Source: Rhodothermales bacterium (GTDB lineage Bacteria; Bacteroidota; Rhodothermia; Rhodothermales; Bin80). Taken from it: a stretch of DNA of 64,000 nucleotides. The position numbers and the translations under genes were made by a program. A model generated the notes under the pieces. It worked only from the letters and a program-made list of their open reading frames with translations, was not told where the DNA came from and made no database searches. This document shows positions 24,237 to 33,813 of the stretch, piece after piece. Position 1 is the first letter of the stretch. Each line of letters starts with the position of its first letter. The stretch is taken from positions 62,001-126,000 of the forward strand of contig JAJEDR010000077.1 in NCBI GenBank assembly GCA_022821385.1, written 5' to 3'.

Positions 24237-24908
24237 GGATTTAGACTTTGATTCGGATGTAGCGCTGGGAGGGTCGCCATCGCCCATGTCGAGGCCCTTT
24301 GCCATTAAAAGACGTGTTCGTTCCTCATTGAATGCAGCATCCCCTAGTAACTCTTCTGCCTGACGCAAGTTCGGCAGTTCATCCAAATTCTTCAGTCCGA
24401 ATTCCTCTAAGAACCGTTCAGTCGTTGCATACAGCATAGGGCGTCCAATAATATCTGCACGCCCAAAGATCGCCAAGAGATTGAGTTCAAGTAATTTTCG
24501 AAGCGCATATCCTGAATCCACGCCGCGCACAGCATCAATTTCGGCTTTTGTTGCCGGCTGCTTGTATGCGACAATCGCCAGCGTTTCCATTAATGGCTTT
24601 GTCAAGTGACGCCTCCGCTCGCGACGAAAAAAAGCCTCGAGGAATGGGGCGACTGATTCCGTGGTGGTCATGCGTAGTCCACCAGCCCAATACTGGATTC
24701 TCATCGTGTGCCCCCCAATTTCGTAGGAGTCATTCAGCTCCCTGAATGCTTCATCAATGGCAGCTTCGCTCGGCTGAGATGCTTCACCAACCACCTCAGC
24801 ATACACGCGGCAAACCTCCTTTGCACTAACAGGGACATCTGTAGCAAACGCCAGGGCTTCCAAGACCATTTGCAGAGTAACAGAGTTGTCGAATCTTTCT
24901 TGTTTCAT
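24234..24908 (-). CDS. scpB: Segregation and condensation protein B
   Basis: A 224-residue kleisin-associated winged-helix protein that joins ScpA and Smc in chromosome condensation. Two winged-helix domains are visible, with the strongly conserved RRRHLTKPLMETLAIVAYKQP helix, AEIDAVRGVDSG, and the GRADIIGRPMLYATTERFLEEFGL segment. The C-terminal tail is short and Ser/Lys-rich. Its start overlaps the scpA stop by 4 bases (ATGA), which fits translational coupling. The stop codon is inside the following terminator-like hairpin. Confidence 0.96.
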   Translation of the reverse strand: MKQERFDNSVTLQMVLEALAFATDVPVSAKEVCRVYAEVVGEASQPSEAAIDEAFRELNDSYEIGGHTMRIQYWAGGLRMTTTESVAPFLEAFFRRERRRHLTKPLMETLAIVAYKQPATKAEIDAVRGVDSGYALRKLLELNLLAIFGRADIIGRPMLYATTERFLEEFGLKNLDELPNLRQAEELLGDAAFNEERTRLLMAKGLDMGDGDPPSATSESKSKS

Positions 24909-25636
24909 CCCATAAAGGCTTGACCTGCTGCTCGCTCAATCACAAAATCCTCCCCATCAGGAGCACTTGACACAAAGACCTCCCCCGAATATGCCATTTC
25001 CAGCGCAGCCAAAAAGGTTACAACTATAAAATATCTCGTTTTTCCCATGACCATACTACTGAAACTGATCTGCTCCTGTGCAAACACGGCATTACGTATG
25101 TACTCGCACTGTTCTGCAATTGAATGTTTTTGTGGTGCAATCGAGATAGTAGGTTCTTCTGGCGCATTCTCGAGTACATCCCTCAGCGTATCAATCAGGT
25201 CAAATACCGTTCTTTTGACGAGGATATCCTGCTCAGGCATCATTGATTGAACAGGTGTAGATGCCTGTCCTCTGGTAAATAACAATGAGCGTTGCTTGAA
25301 CTGTTCATCAAGCGTTTCCGCGGCATTTTTGTACTGCACATACTCCAATAATCGCTCGACAATCTCTTGGCGTGGGTCAATTGGGTCTCCTTCTTCATCT
25401 TCCTCCGGGCTCGGAAGAAGCATGCGAGCCTTGACGCTGATGAGCAATGCGGCGAAATAAATGAACTCTGCTACACCGTCCAGATCAATAGCTTCTATAA
25501 GCTCCACGTAGGATAGATACTCATTCGTGATCTGAGCAATAGGGATATCAAAAATGTCAATTTCATTCCTGTTAATCAGGAGCAAAAGTAGATCCAGCGG
25601 GCCCTCAAAATCCTGAAGCTGTACCCTATACATCAT
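24905..25636 (-). CDS. scpA: Segregation and condensation protein A
   Basis: A 243-residue kleisin that bridges Smc heads. The N-terminus YRVQLQDFEGPLDLLL is the family signature, followed by IDIFDIPIAQITNEYL and by EFIYFAALLISVKARMLLP. The middle is acidic and variable, and the C-terminal winged-helix region (VVTFLAALEMAYSGEV) contacts the Smc head. Its ATG overlaps the stop of the upstream epimerase gene by 4 bases and its stop overlaps scpB by 4 bases, so epimerase, scpA and scpB form one coupled unit. Confidence 0.96.
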   Translation of the reverse strand: MMYRVQLQDFEGPLDLLLLLINRNEIDIFDIPIAQITNEYLSYVELIEAIDLDGVAEFIYFAALLISVKARMLLPSPEEDEEGDPIDPRQEIVERLLEYVQYKNAAETLDEQFKQRSLLFTRGQASTPVQSMMPEQDILVKRTVFDLIDTLRDVLENAPEEPTISIAPQKHSIAEQCEYIRNAVFAQEQISFSSMVMGKTRYFIVVTFLAALEMAYSGEVFVSSAPDGEDFVIERAAGQAFMG

Positions 25637-26565
25637 TCTGCCATCCTCGAGGAAGCAAACCAGTCAACGGTTCTTCCGAGACCATCGTCCATACTAACTT
25701 CCGGTTTCCAGACAAGCTCATGCAAAGCCTTGCTGCAATCCAGCACGCTTCGACGCTGCTCCCCAGATTTTCCAGGACCGTGTATTGCAGGCCGTCCAAT
25801 CCCCATGGCTTGCATTAGCTTTTGATGGAGGGTAACAACATCGGTTTCGACGCCGGTCCCAATATTGAATGCCGAAGGGGCACCCGTGAAATTAAGCGAA
25901 GCGATATTCGCGCGGGCTACATCACCAACGTAGACATAATCACGGGTCTGGAGCCCATCGCCATGGATAGTAACTCGATGCCCTGCCAATAATTTCTGAG
26001 TGAAAATTGCGATCACGCCTGCCTCACCATGTGCATTCTGACGAGGACCATAAACATTTCCGTATCTGAGTGCGACATACGGTATTCCATATTCACAAAA
26101 ATAGAAATGCAACAACTTTTCGCAAGTCAGTTTGCTTATGCCATATGGGGAAACCGGCTGCTGCGTATGTGTTTCTTTTTGGGGGCCGGCCTCCGGTTCA
26201 CCATAGATTGCTCCACCAGTGGAGGCAAACACAACTTTCTTCAGCCCGCTGTCTTTGGCTGCCTCCATAAGGTTGATGAGGCCCAAGACATTGACCCCGA
26301 CGTCAAATGCGGGATCAGCAACACTCCGGCGCACATCCATTTGTGCAGCATGATGAACCAGTATAGCGTACTGACCTTCCCTGATGAGAGAAGCCGCCTC
26401 TTTCGATCGAACGTCTAACGTATGCAGCCTTACATGATGGGGCACGTTCTCCCGAAATCCACCTGAAAGGTCGTCCAGTACTTCAACGGTATGTCCTTCA
26501 AGGATCAAGGCATCAACAACATGAGAGCCAATGAATCCCGCACCGCCTGTCACTAGTACCTTCAT
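25633..26565 (-). CDS. NAD-dependent sugar-nucleotide epimerase/dehydratase (GalE-like)
   Basis: A 310-residue extended short-chain dehydrogenase. The NAD motif VTGGAGFIGSHVVD opens the protein, the catalytic Ser/Thr lies in FASTGGAIYG, and the catalytic YxxxK pair is SPYGISKL near residue 147. LRYGNVYGPRQ and TRDYVYVGDVARA complete the UDP-sugar type signature. Such enzymes epimerise UDP-glucose or UDP-GlcNAc, or dehydrate NDP-sugars, for envelope glycans; the subtype cannot be fixed by eye. It is the first gene of a unit with scpA and scpB (4-base overlap), and is divergent from the GWxTD-like gene across 105 bases. Confidence 0.9.
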   Translation of the reverse strand: MKVLVTGGAGFIGSHVVDALILEGHTVEVLDDLSGGFRENVPHHVRLHTLDVRSKEAASLIREGQYAILVHHAAQMDVRRSVADPAFDVGVNVLGLINLMEAAKDSGLKKVVFASTGGAIYGEPEAGPQKETHTQQPVSPYGISKLTCEKLLHFYFCEYGIPYVALRYGNVYGPRQNAHGEAGVIAIFTQKLLAGHRVTIHGDGLQTRDYVYVGDVARANIASLNFTGAPSAFNIGTGVETDVVTLHQKLMQAMGIGRPAIHGPGKSGEQRRSVLDCSKALHELVWKPEVSMDDGLGRTVDWFASSRMAE

Positions 26566-26670
26566 AAAAACTTTAAACTAGAATCCTATTAAATTGATGT
26601 CCCACCCCATGACAATATCCGAACTATCGAGTCTAAAGTGATCCTCTCGAACTGACAGAGATAACCACGA

Positions 26671-28482
26671 ATGTTGAAAACACGATTCACTGGACTCCGT
26701 CATAGCTATTCCGGAAGCAGTGATACCCACAAGTACCGGAATCTTTCCTTAGCAGCCTCAATGGTGCTTTCTGTGGTTTTCATTGCAAATGCTGCGGCAC
26801 AACCTTCATCGGAGCTCAAGCGCATCTTTGATGATAAAGACGCGTCCCGTTACGCGGATGCTACTGAGATGTACATCAGCTTACTCAAGCAGGCTTCGGA
26901 GCAACAACTATCGGAAGAGCTTGTGTGGCATTTGCACTTACTTGACCTCATTGTGCCCCCGACCGGTCCAGTACGAACAGCTCTAAGTGCACTCCAAGGA
27001 GATACGGGTAGACTTGCTGATGTAGCAACATTGGTGCAGTGGTGGCATCAGCAAGACCCGATTCCGGCCACCTTTGTGAATGAACGCGTGGTCGAACATC
27101 TCTCGCGTGCCTACCATGCCCTCAACAACTTTGCCCTTAAACACAGCCCACTGAGAGTTGATGATCGTGGAGAAATCTTTATAAGATTGGGAATACCGGG
27201 GCAACGTACGGAAGTAAAACTAAGAAATGCGGGTTTTCATCTGCGTCCGGTTCGTCATACGCTGGCGCGAAACGAATTTTGGGTATATCGCCACATAAAC
27301 GAGAATGCTCACTACTTTTTCGTCAAAAAGTCGAACCGTCTAGGGTACAAAATAGCCGCAGTGGTTGACCTGCTGCCAACCCAAGTCCGTACCCGTCAGG
27401 AAGAGGCCTCCATACTTCTGATATGGCTAGAAGATATTTACCGACAGCTTTCGGCAGATCATGAGCATTACGGCCCTCTGTATGATACCGTGAGCAACTA
27501 TGCTTCTATTGCCTCCTCTGAAGGGGCCAGCCCATACTCCTTCACCAAGCAGCTTCTGCAGGACGGAAATGTGTTGCATAACTTTCACCAGGAATCCCGA
27601 AGTAGGGAGGTTCCAATATCTGCTACGCAGGTCTTGGGATCAGCAATCTCGCTTCATCCATGCTTACGATGGGCACGTTTTCTTGAACCCGAAGGGACTA
27701 CGCGTTTGAATGTGTCGTGGACACTAAATTCAAAATCTCTACAGCCGGATCGTCAAAAAATTCGATCGCTGCAACGAAAGGGAGCAGAACCATCGGAAAA
27801 CTTTCTACTGACTGCCTATCTGATAACGCGAAAACCCAACTACACTCCGGCAAGTCTAAGGCTTCGTCAATACTATTTACCGAACGGGGTAAATTCAGCA
27901 CTTCCCGTGCATACCTGGGTCACGAGAGGAATCCAGGGTAGCATTAATCTTGCATTGCAATGGAATCACTCCTGGGCTCAACCTGATGCTTCCGGACAGC
28001 CCCAACCCTCTGCGATGCTTGGGATTGGCGTACAAACACTTGACTCAATTCCTGCGCTTAACAGCTCAGGGCAGGTTTTGGAAATGAGTGACATTCTCCT
28101 GACCGCACTCAATAACGAAGGCTTGCCTGACGAAAAGATGCCCGTTGTCGCAACGCATTGGGCCCCGGAAACCCCCCTTGGGATTTATTTTGAAGCCTAT
28201 TTCCTTCGATTCAACGAGGATGACCGCACAAGCTATACCGTCAGTTACGAAGTTCAAAATATGGGTGACTCACGGGAAGCAGCAATCGGTACTTCTACCA
28301 CGCATGAGTCGGAGTCCAGTAACGTGCGTGAACACATAGTTCTTGATGTTTCAGACTTGCAGGCCTCTCACCAAGTATCCATTACCGTACGGGTAATGGA
28401 TAATACGTCGGGGGACACAGTCAAGCGCTCGGTTGTATTAGATCTGAACCCGCAATCAAGAATTTGCAACAGCGCATCCTAA
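26671..28482 (+). CDS. Secreted GWxTD-related protein
   Basis: A 603-residue protein with a hydrophobic signal segment at about residues 27-44 (SLAASMVLSVVFIANAAAQ) after a polar N-terminus; the ATG at 26671 is used but the signal would also fit a later Met. Residues ~100-190 resemble the GWxTD domain of Bacteroidota: WWHQQDPIPATFVNERVVEHLSRA followed by DDRGEIFIRLGIPG. The eponymous GWxTD tetrad itself is missing (the matching place reads SPLRVDDRG). The C-terminal half is beta-rich with several YxVSYE-like strands and a final QVSITVRVMD segment, like the C-terminal domains of that family. Function is unknown. It stands alone between a divergent epimerase gene and a convergent sulfatase gene. 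Confidence 0.65.
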   Translation: MLKTRFTGLRHSYSGSSDTHKYRNLSLAASMVLSVVFIANAAAQPSSELKRIFDDKDASRYADATEMYISLLKQASEQQLSEELVWHLHLLDLIVPPTGPVRTALSALQGDTGRLADVATLVQWWHQQDPIPATFVNERVVEHLSRAYHALNNFALKHSPLRVDDRGEIFIRLGIPGQRTEVKLRNAGFHLRPVRHTLARNEFWVYRHINENAHYFFVKKSNRLGYKIAAVVDLLPTQVRTRQEEASILLIWLEDIYRQLSADHEHYGPLYDTVSNYASIASSEGASPYSFTKQLLQDGNVLHNFHQESRSREVPISATQVLGSAISLHPCLRWARFLEPEGTTRLNVSWTLNSKSLQPDRQKIRSLQRKGAEPSENFLLTAYLITRKPNYTPASLRLRQYYLPNGVNSALPVHTWVTRGIQGSINLALQWNHSWAQPDASGQPQPSAMLGIGVQTLDSIPALNSSGQVLEMSDILLTALNNEGLPDEKMPVVATHWAPETPLGIYFEAYFLRFNEDDRTSYTVSYEVQNMGDSREAAIGTSTTHESESSNVREHIVLDVSDLQASHQVSITVRVMDNTSGDTVKRSVVLDLNPQSRICNSAS

Positions 28483-28773
28483 TTGGATTGACCATGTTGC
28501 GGATGCTGTTCGGTATCTGAATCTGGTCAAGCAGATATCGCTTGCGACTCCGTCTGCCAGCTATGTTGTGATCTGATATAATTGGAGCAGCCAAAACGTC
28601 CCCTCTTTACGATAATTTTCACTGAGGGCGTTGCTATGATAAACGGATCAGGAAGTCGTTCGCAAATATGGATTTGACTCTTCAACTTTAATCTCTGGCG
28701 TGATAAGTGATTCTGGCAAATCCCTCTCTATCTCATGTGGCGATTGCCAACCAGCTTAACCAGCGGGTCAAAG
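28483..28773. other. Intergenic region between convergent genes
   Basis: About 290 bases between the GWxTD-like gene and the sulfatase gene, which converge here. I see no ORF, RNA gene or convincing terminator hairpin with a T-run on either strand. Confidence 0.4.
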
Positions 28774-30237
28774 TTAATTTGACTTGGCCCAACTCGGGGT
28801 GCCGAACCATGCATCCATTTCCTCAATAAACGGAGCTACCACAGAATCTGGCTCCATGATTCGTCCTAAATCGTTCGTTTCGATGATCCAGGCCTCAAGT
28901 GCCTCCCGCATTTCTGTCAACTGTGCCTCATAAGCAGGGTCACCTGCCAGATTGTTGATTTCATGAGGATCTGCCTCTGTATCGTAGAGTTCTTCTTCAG
29001 GAAGCGGGGACATCAACATCGCAGCCGCACCGGTAAGCGCTCCCTGCTCATGCATACTGCGCATCAGAGGTTTCACCAGGAAGCACTTTTCTTTATAACG
29101 ATTCAACGTCGGGAACCCGTCCTTTGCATCAAAATTCCTCAAATAATGAAACCGTTTGCCGCGAACAGAACGAATGCGCAGTACGGTTTCATCAATTCGG
29201 TCTCTCGCGCTGAACGAATAAGTACGGGGCGAATCAGCCCCCTCCCCCAGAAATACTTGGCTCTGCATATCCGGTATCGGATCAACGCCGGCCATCTGAA
29301 GTGTTGTCGCTGTGAGGTCCAGCAGGCTAATAACTTCATCATTGACGCCCCCACGTTCGTACTGCGGAGGTGCTTGGACACCGTCGGGGTAGTGTATGAT
29401 CATTGGCACATGCAAACCCATGTCCCAGGCCCAGTGGATACCGCGAGCTTCCAGTCTCCCGTTGTCGGAAAAGAATACAACGATGGTATTTTCCGCCAGG
29501 CCATCGCGGCGCAACTGCTCCAGAATCCAGCCAATGCGAACATCCATACCACTCACCGAATTCAGATATCGTGCCCACTCTTCGCGTGTTATCTGGTGAT
29601 CTGGATAGTATGGCGGAGGGGACACATTCTCGGGAGTAGCAATTTGTGGATGCCAATCTTCTCCAACCCACAGTACACGTTCCTTTTCGGCCGACTTGCG
29701 GTCATAAATGTCGTATTCCGCCTCGGGCGTATTGATCTGGGCAAAGAACGGTTGATTGTCCTTCAACGATGCCCAGTCGCTGCCCTCATAGATCGGTCCT
29801 TCGTTGACAAAATTAAGGTCCAGCTTGCCTGTACCCACTTCCAAATCACCAATATGCGTAATGTTGGCAGTGTGATAGCCGGCATCCTCCAGTCGATGGG
29901 TTAAGGGACGAACTCCATCAGGTAGACGATAGTCATCATCTCGGTGCGAACGCATATTATGGGTATCGGTGGAAGTCTGGTACATTCCCGTCATGAATGC
30001 TGACCGACTGGGCGCGCAAACGGGAGACGTCGCAAATACATTCGTAAACAGCAGTCCCGCACGTGCAAGCGAATCCAGATTGGGAGTGTGCACATTTTCC
30101 GCGCCATAAATCCCAAGATCCAAAGCGAAATTCTCCCCAACGATCCACAAAATATTTGGTTGAACGCTTTGGGCTGGCTGCTCGTCAGCGCAGGCGGGAA
30201 GACAAAAAAGTACAAGCAGAAGAATTAGGTAGCGCAT
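28774..30237 (-). CDS. Sulfatase, SGSH-like (lipoprotein)
   Basis: A 487-residue protein with a lipoprotein signal (lipobox LPAC near residue 16), so it works in the periplasm or at the surface. The formylglycine motif is CAPSR at residues 74-78 followed by SAFMTG, so Cys74 would be converted to formylglycine. TPNLDSLARAGLLFTNVFA precedes it. VVFFSDNGRLE near residue 256 provides the later metal Asp/Asn pair and HVPMIIHYPDG follows. The first metal-binding segment reads GENFALD rather than the common DD, which matches the heparan N-sulfatase (SGSH)-like branch better than arylsulfatases. It hydrolyses sulfate esters or N-sulfate from glycans. No maturase or polysaccharide-utilisation SusCD pair is nearby. 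Confidence 0.87.
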   Translation of the reverse strand: MRYLILLLVLFCLPACADEQPAQSVQPNILWIVGENFALDLGIYGAENVHTPNLDSLARAGLLFTNVFATSPVCAPSRSAFMTGMYQTSTDTHNMRSHRDDDYRLPDGVRPLTHRLEDAGYHTANITHIGDLEVGTGKLDLNFVNEGPIYEGSDWASLKDNQPFFAQINTPEAEYDIYDRKSAEKERVLWVGEDWHPQIATPENVSPPPYYPDHQITREEWARYLNSVSGMDVRIGWILEQLRRDGLAENTIVVFFSDNGRLEARGIHWAWDMGLHVPMIIHYPDGVQAPPQYERGGVNDEVISLLDLTATTLQMAGVDPIPDMQSQVFLGEGADSPRTYSFSARDRIDETVLRIRSVRGKRFHYLRNFDAKDGFPTLNRYKEKCFLVKPLMRSMHEQGALTGAAAMLMSPLPEEELYDTEADPHEINNLAGDPAYEAQLTEMREALEAWIIETNDLGRIMEPDSVVAPFIEEMDAWFGTPSWAKSN

Positions 30238-30276
30238 GGTTAATGTATAGGTTTAACTAGTTCTGTATAGGCCAAT

Positions 30277-31506
30277 TTACTCAGAGGGGACGAGCATTAC
30301 CCTGGAGAATTTTTCAGGACGAAGAAACTCGGCCGCAAATGTTTGAACCTCGTCCGCAGTGACTGCCTCCAGTTCTGCGATGATTTCATCCATTGATGCG
30401 ACCCTCCCAAAATAAAGCTCCTGTTTCCCCAAACGTGCCATTCGATTGGACATGCTCTCTAATCCAAGTGCAATCCCACCACGGGCTTGCCCTTTTGCTC
30501 GGTTCAATACTTGGTTACTCACAGGTGTCTGTGCCAAACGGTCAAACTCGCGAAAAATCAACGTGATGCTCCGCTCAATTCTGGATGCGTCTAAACCCAC
30601 GTAGACACCGAAGTCACCACAATCAGAGTACATATTAAGAAACGAATAGACACTATAGCAGAATCCATAACGCTCTCTAATACGCTGATTCAGTCGACTT
30701 GAGCTGCCCCCTCCTAGGATAGTATTTATTATATCCAGGACCGCCCTTTGTTTGGAGTGTATCGTGATTCCACGCCGTCCTAATATCAGATGCCCTTGCT
30801 GTATGGGGCGCGTCACAGATAACTCTGTAGGTTTGTACGGAGGAATCTCGGGTTTTTCTATGTCCCTGAAACTGGTGGGCCGCAGGCCCTGAAAAGCTAT
30901 TTCTACACTCTTCAGCAGTGATTTATGGCACAGATTGCCTGCCGCGGCTACGACGATCTGATCCGGTGTGTATTGTCTGTCCACATATTCACACAGATCC
31001 TCGCGTCTCAATCGAGAAACCGTCTTGGGATAACCGATAATTGGTCGTCCGATGGATTGGGCGGGATAGATTACCGATTCAAAACGATCAGCGATATACT
31101 CATCGGGAGTATCCTCGTACATCTTTATTTCTTCAAGTACAACTCCCTTCTCCTTTTCAATCTCTCGTTCCGGAAATACTGGCGAGGCCACCAAATCACA
31201 CGTTGAATCCACACCCCGAGCCAAGTAACTATCCAGCGCTCGGGCGAAGTAGCACGTATGTTCTTTAGATGTGAATGCATTCATGTAACCGCCAACCGAC
31301 TCCATCCGGTTAGCTATTTGATGCATTCTGCGCTTGGCGGTCCCCTTGAAGACTGTATGTTCAACAAAGTGACTAATGCCGGCCAGACGCTCTGGGTCGT
31401 TACGACTACCGGAATCAATCCAGACACCGATAGCTATTGAGCGCACGGACGAAACCGCCTCGCTAAGGACGCGGACCCCATTCTCAAGCGTCGTCTTCGT
31501 GATCAC
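30277..31506 (-). CDS. M16 family zinc metallopeptidase (processing-peptidase-like)
   Basis: A 409-residue protease of the insulinase/pitrilysin M16 clan, compact like the M16B mitochondrial-processing-peptidase type. The inverted zinc motif HxxEH is present as HFVEH (residues 46-50), with the third ligand Glu at 125/126 in VVLEEIKMYED. The C-terminal half keeps the GGGSSSRLNQRIRERYGFCYS segment of the second domain. No signal peptide is visible, so it is cytoplasmic or peripheral. It starts 18 bases after the pnp stop. This rpsO-pnp-M16 order is conserved in many bacteria, where the protease is cotranscribed with pnp but its substrates are not clear. Confidence 0.93.
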   Translation of the reverse strand: MITKTTLENGVRVLSEAVSSVRSIAIGVWIDSGSRNDPERLAGISHFVEHTVFKGTAKRRMHQIANRMESVGGYMNAFTSKEHTCYFARALDSYLARGVDSTCDLVASPVFPEREIEKEKGVVLEEIKMYEDTPDEYIADRFESVIYPAQSIGRPIIGYPKTVSRLRREDLCEYVDRQYTPDQIVVAAAGNLCHKSLLKSVEIAFQGLRPTSFRDIEKPEIPPYKPTELSVTRPIQQGHLILGRRGITIHSKQRAVLDIINTILGGGSSSRLNQRIRERYGFCYSVYSFLNMYSDCGDFGVYVGLDASRIERSITLIFREFDRLAQTPVSNQVLNRAKGQARGGIALGLESMSNRMARLGKQELYFGRVASMDEIIAELEAVTADEVQTFAAEFLRPEKFSRVMLVPSE

Positions 31507-31524
31507 GCTACCAAACGTCCAAAT

Positions 31525-33750
31525 CTAGTGGCGACGGCGTCCCCGAGGCTTGGGACCTCTGGGGTGACGGTTCCCCCTTGGTGAACTCTTTTGACGTGAA
31601 TTATCCCGAAACTCGACATTTTTCGGACGCGGTTGTGTGATCTTATGGCTAAGCTGCAGACGTCCACGGTCGTTAATCTGCATGAGGCGCACCTTCATTT
31701 TGTCCCCAACCTGGACTACATCACGCGGATGTTCAACCCACTCCCAGGAAAGCTGACTCTTGTGCACCAAGCCATCCTTACCCGGAAGTATTTCCACGAC
31801 AGCACCAACATCAAGAACGCTGCGTACGATACCCTCGTATTCCTCTCCAACCTCTGGCGAAACAACCAGTGAGCGGATAATTGCTACGGCCTCATTCACT
31901 GAACTTTCGTTTTTCCCTGCGATAGTCACATAGCCGAGATTATCCTTCTCCTCAATTTCGATTACTACCCCTGTGTCTGCCTGGATGCTCCGAACGATTT
32001 TTCCTCCAGGTCCAATAACCGCACCAATTGAGTCAGTATCGATCGTAATTTGTGTGAGTTTTGGAGCATGGGGCGACATGCTTTCTCGAGTATGTGCCAG
32101 TGTTGCATCCATCAGGTCGAGAATATGCAATCTGGCTTCGCGGGCCTGTTCAAGTGCCTGCAGCATGAGATCGCTAGAGAGCCCTCCAATCTTGATGTCC
32201 ATCTGACACGCCGTAATACCATCAAGTGTACCGGTCACCTTGAAATCCATATCTCCCAGGTGATCCTCCGTACCGAGGATATCTGTAAGTACGACATGAC
32301 GTGTTTCGTCAGCTATCATACCCATTGCGACACCTGCAACAGCTTTGCGAACTGGTACCCCTGCATCCATGAGTGCAAGACTACCTGAACATACACTGGC
32401 CATAGAGGAAGATCCGTTAGATTCCAGAACATCTGCATTAACTCGAATCGTATACGGGAATTCTTCTACATCGGGAATCATCTGGCGCAACGCACGTTCA
32501 GCCAGGTAACCATGCCCAACCTCGCGCCTGCTTGCACCGCGGAGGAATTTGACCTCTCCCGTCGAAAACGGCGGGAATTCATAGTGGAGAAAGAAGTGCT
32601 TATCCTCTTGGTCAAAGACCTGATCTACGGCCTGTTGGTCGCGTGCGGTCCCCAGGGTGACGGATGCCATCACCTGAGTTTCACCCCTTGTGAAGATTGA
32701 CGACCCATGTACGCGCGGCAGGTAGCCTACCTCGCACCAAATTGGACGCACGGACTGTGGATCACGACCATCGATCCGTTTGTGCTCTGCCAGGACCATT
32801 TCACGCATAACTTCACGGGATACAATCCTTGCCGCAGCAAGGGCTTCAGACGCAAGCTCCTCGGGGTCTTCTTTCTCAGAAATAACAGCTTCAACAGCTT
32901 CCTCTTCCAAGGAATTAAGTCCACCGTAAAAGCTTTTTTTCTCGTACGGGGCACGAACATGTGCCTCAAGTTTTTCCTGTATGGCTTCCCGTGCTTTGTC
33001 TATGATAGCCGGATCGGGAGTATTTGTCTCATAAGACTGAGCCTCAACTGTCCCGTGCACCTCTTCAAATGCCGCACGCAAGTCCAGTTGCACTTGGCAA
33101 ACCTTGATAATTGCTTCATGTGCAACGCCTAGGGCTTCAACCATATCTTCTTCGGAGACCTCACTCATCTCGCCCTCCACCATGACAATGGAGTCCAGCT
33201 TGCCTGCCACTACCAGGTTAAAGTCACTGGATTCCAGCTCTTCCAGGGTAGGATTTACGATAAAACTTCCCTCAACACGTCCGATACGAACCTCCGCTAT
33301 TGGACCATCGAAAGGGGCGCCTGACAGCAAGAGTGCTGCAGAAGCCCCGAGGCCAAACAGCATATCGCCATCATGCTCGTCATCTGCAGATATCACCGAA
33401 CCAATGACCTGCACCTCATTGAGGTAGCCATCGGGAAAAAGTGGTCGAATTGCTCGATCAACAAGTCTGGACGTGAGGATTTCTTTATCATTAAGCCGTC
33501 CTTCCCGCTTAATGAATCCACCAGGAATTTTTCCACCAGAGGAGAATTTTTCACGGTAATCCACCATGAGCGGAAAAAAACCTTGACCAGGACGTACGGA
33601 ATCAGATACTACGGTGGTAGCCATTACCATGGTATCACCCATGCGTACGACCACCGCTCCACCTGCTTGTTTGGCCAATCGGCCGGTCTCTATTGATACT
33701 ACTTTTCCGGGTGCGCACTCTACCTGCGCGGTTATTGCTTTAGGGGTCAT
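31525..33750 (-). CDS. pnp: Polyribonucleotide nucleotidyltransferase (PNPase)
   Basis: A 741-residue phosphorolytic 3'-5' exoribonuclease. Two RNase PH-like domains are clear (first: SSGGKIPGGFIKREGRLNDKE and SRLVDRAIRPLFP; second: SSIFTRGETQVMASVTLG and the active-site EDHLGDMDFKVTGT). A KH domain (IGAVIGPGGKIVRSIQADTG) and an S1 domain (EYEGIVRSVLDVGAVVEILPGKDGLVHKSQL) follow. The tail is short, basic and Pro/Arg/Gly-rich. It degrades mRNA in the cytoplasm, often with the degradosome. It lies 63 bases after rpsO, with a hairpin in the gap, as in the rpsO-pnp operon of other bacteria. Confidence 0.97.
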   Translation of the reverse strand: MTPKAITAQVECAPGKVVSIETGRLAKQAGGAVVVRMGDTMVMATTVVSDSVRPGQGFFPLMVDYREKFSSGGKIPGGFIKREGRLNDKEILTSRLVDRAIRPLFPDGYLNEVQVIGSVISADDEHDGDMLFGLGASAALLLSGAPFDGPIAEVRIGRVEGSFIVNPTLEELESSDFNLVVAGKLDSIVMVEGEMSEVSEEDMVEALGVAHEAIIKVCQVQLDLRAAFEEVHGTVEAQSYETNTPDPAIIDKAREAIQEKLEAHVRAPYEKKSFYGGLNSLEEEAVEAVISEKEDPEELASEALAAARIVSREVMREMVLAEHKRIDGRDPQSVRPIWCEVGYLPRVHGSSIFTRGETQVMASVTLGTARDQQAVDQVFDQEDKHFFLHYEFPPFSTGEVKFLRGASRREVGHGYLAERALRQMIPDVEEFPYTIRVNADVLESNGSSSMASVCSGSLALMDAGVPVRKAVAGVAMGMIADETRHVVLTDILGTEDHLGDMDFKVTGTLDGITACQMDIKIGGLSSDLMLQALEQAREARLHILDLMDATLAHTRESMSPHAPKLTQITIDTDSIGAVIGPGGKIVRSIQADTGVVIEIEEKDNLGYVTIAGKNESSVNEAVAIIRSLVVSPEVGEEYEGIVRSVLDVGAVVEILPGKDGLVHKSQLSWEWVEHPRDVVQVGDKMKVRLMQINDRGRLQLSHKITQPRPKNVEFRDNSRQKSSPRGNRHPRGPKPRGRRRH

Positions 33751-33760
33751 TTAATTTCGT

Positions 33761-33801
33761 TATAAAAAGCGTGCCCGAACGATTCATGTATTTGGTTCGG
33801 G
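33761..33801 (-). terminator. Hairpin between rpsO and pnp, possible terminator or processing site
   Basis: On the minus strand CCCGAAC (33795-33801) and GTTCGGG (33774-33780) form a perfect 7-base stem with a 14-base loop, followed five bases later by a run of five T residues. It fills the rpsO-pnp gap. In Escherichia coli the same gap holds a partial terminator and an RNase III site, so a similar role is possible. Confidence 0.5.
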
Positions 33802-33813
33802 GACTTCACTGCC

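Noticed and set aside
28963-29904. 313-codon plus-strand ORF opposite the sulfatase gene
   Set aside because: It is wholly antisense to a clear sulfatase with catalytic motifs, and its translation has no recognisable domain or signal; a codon-bias shadow.
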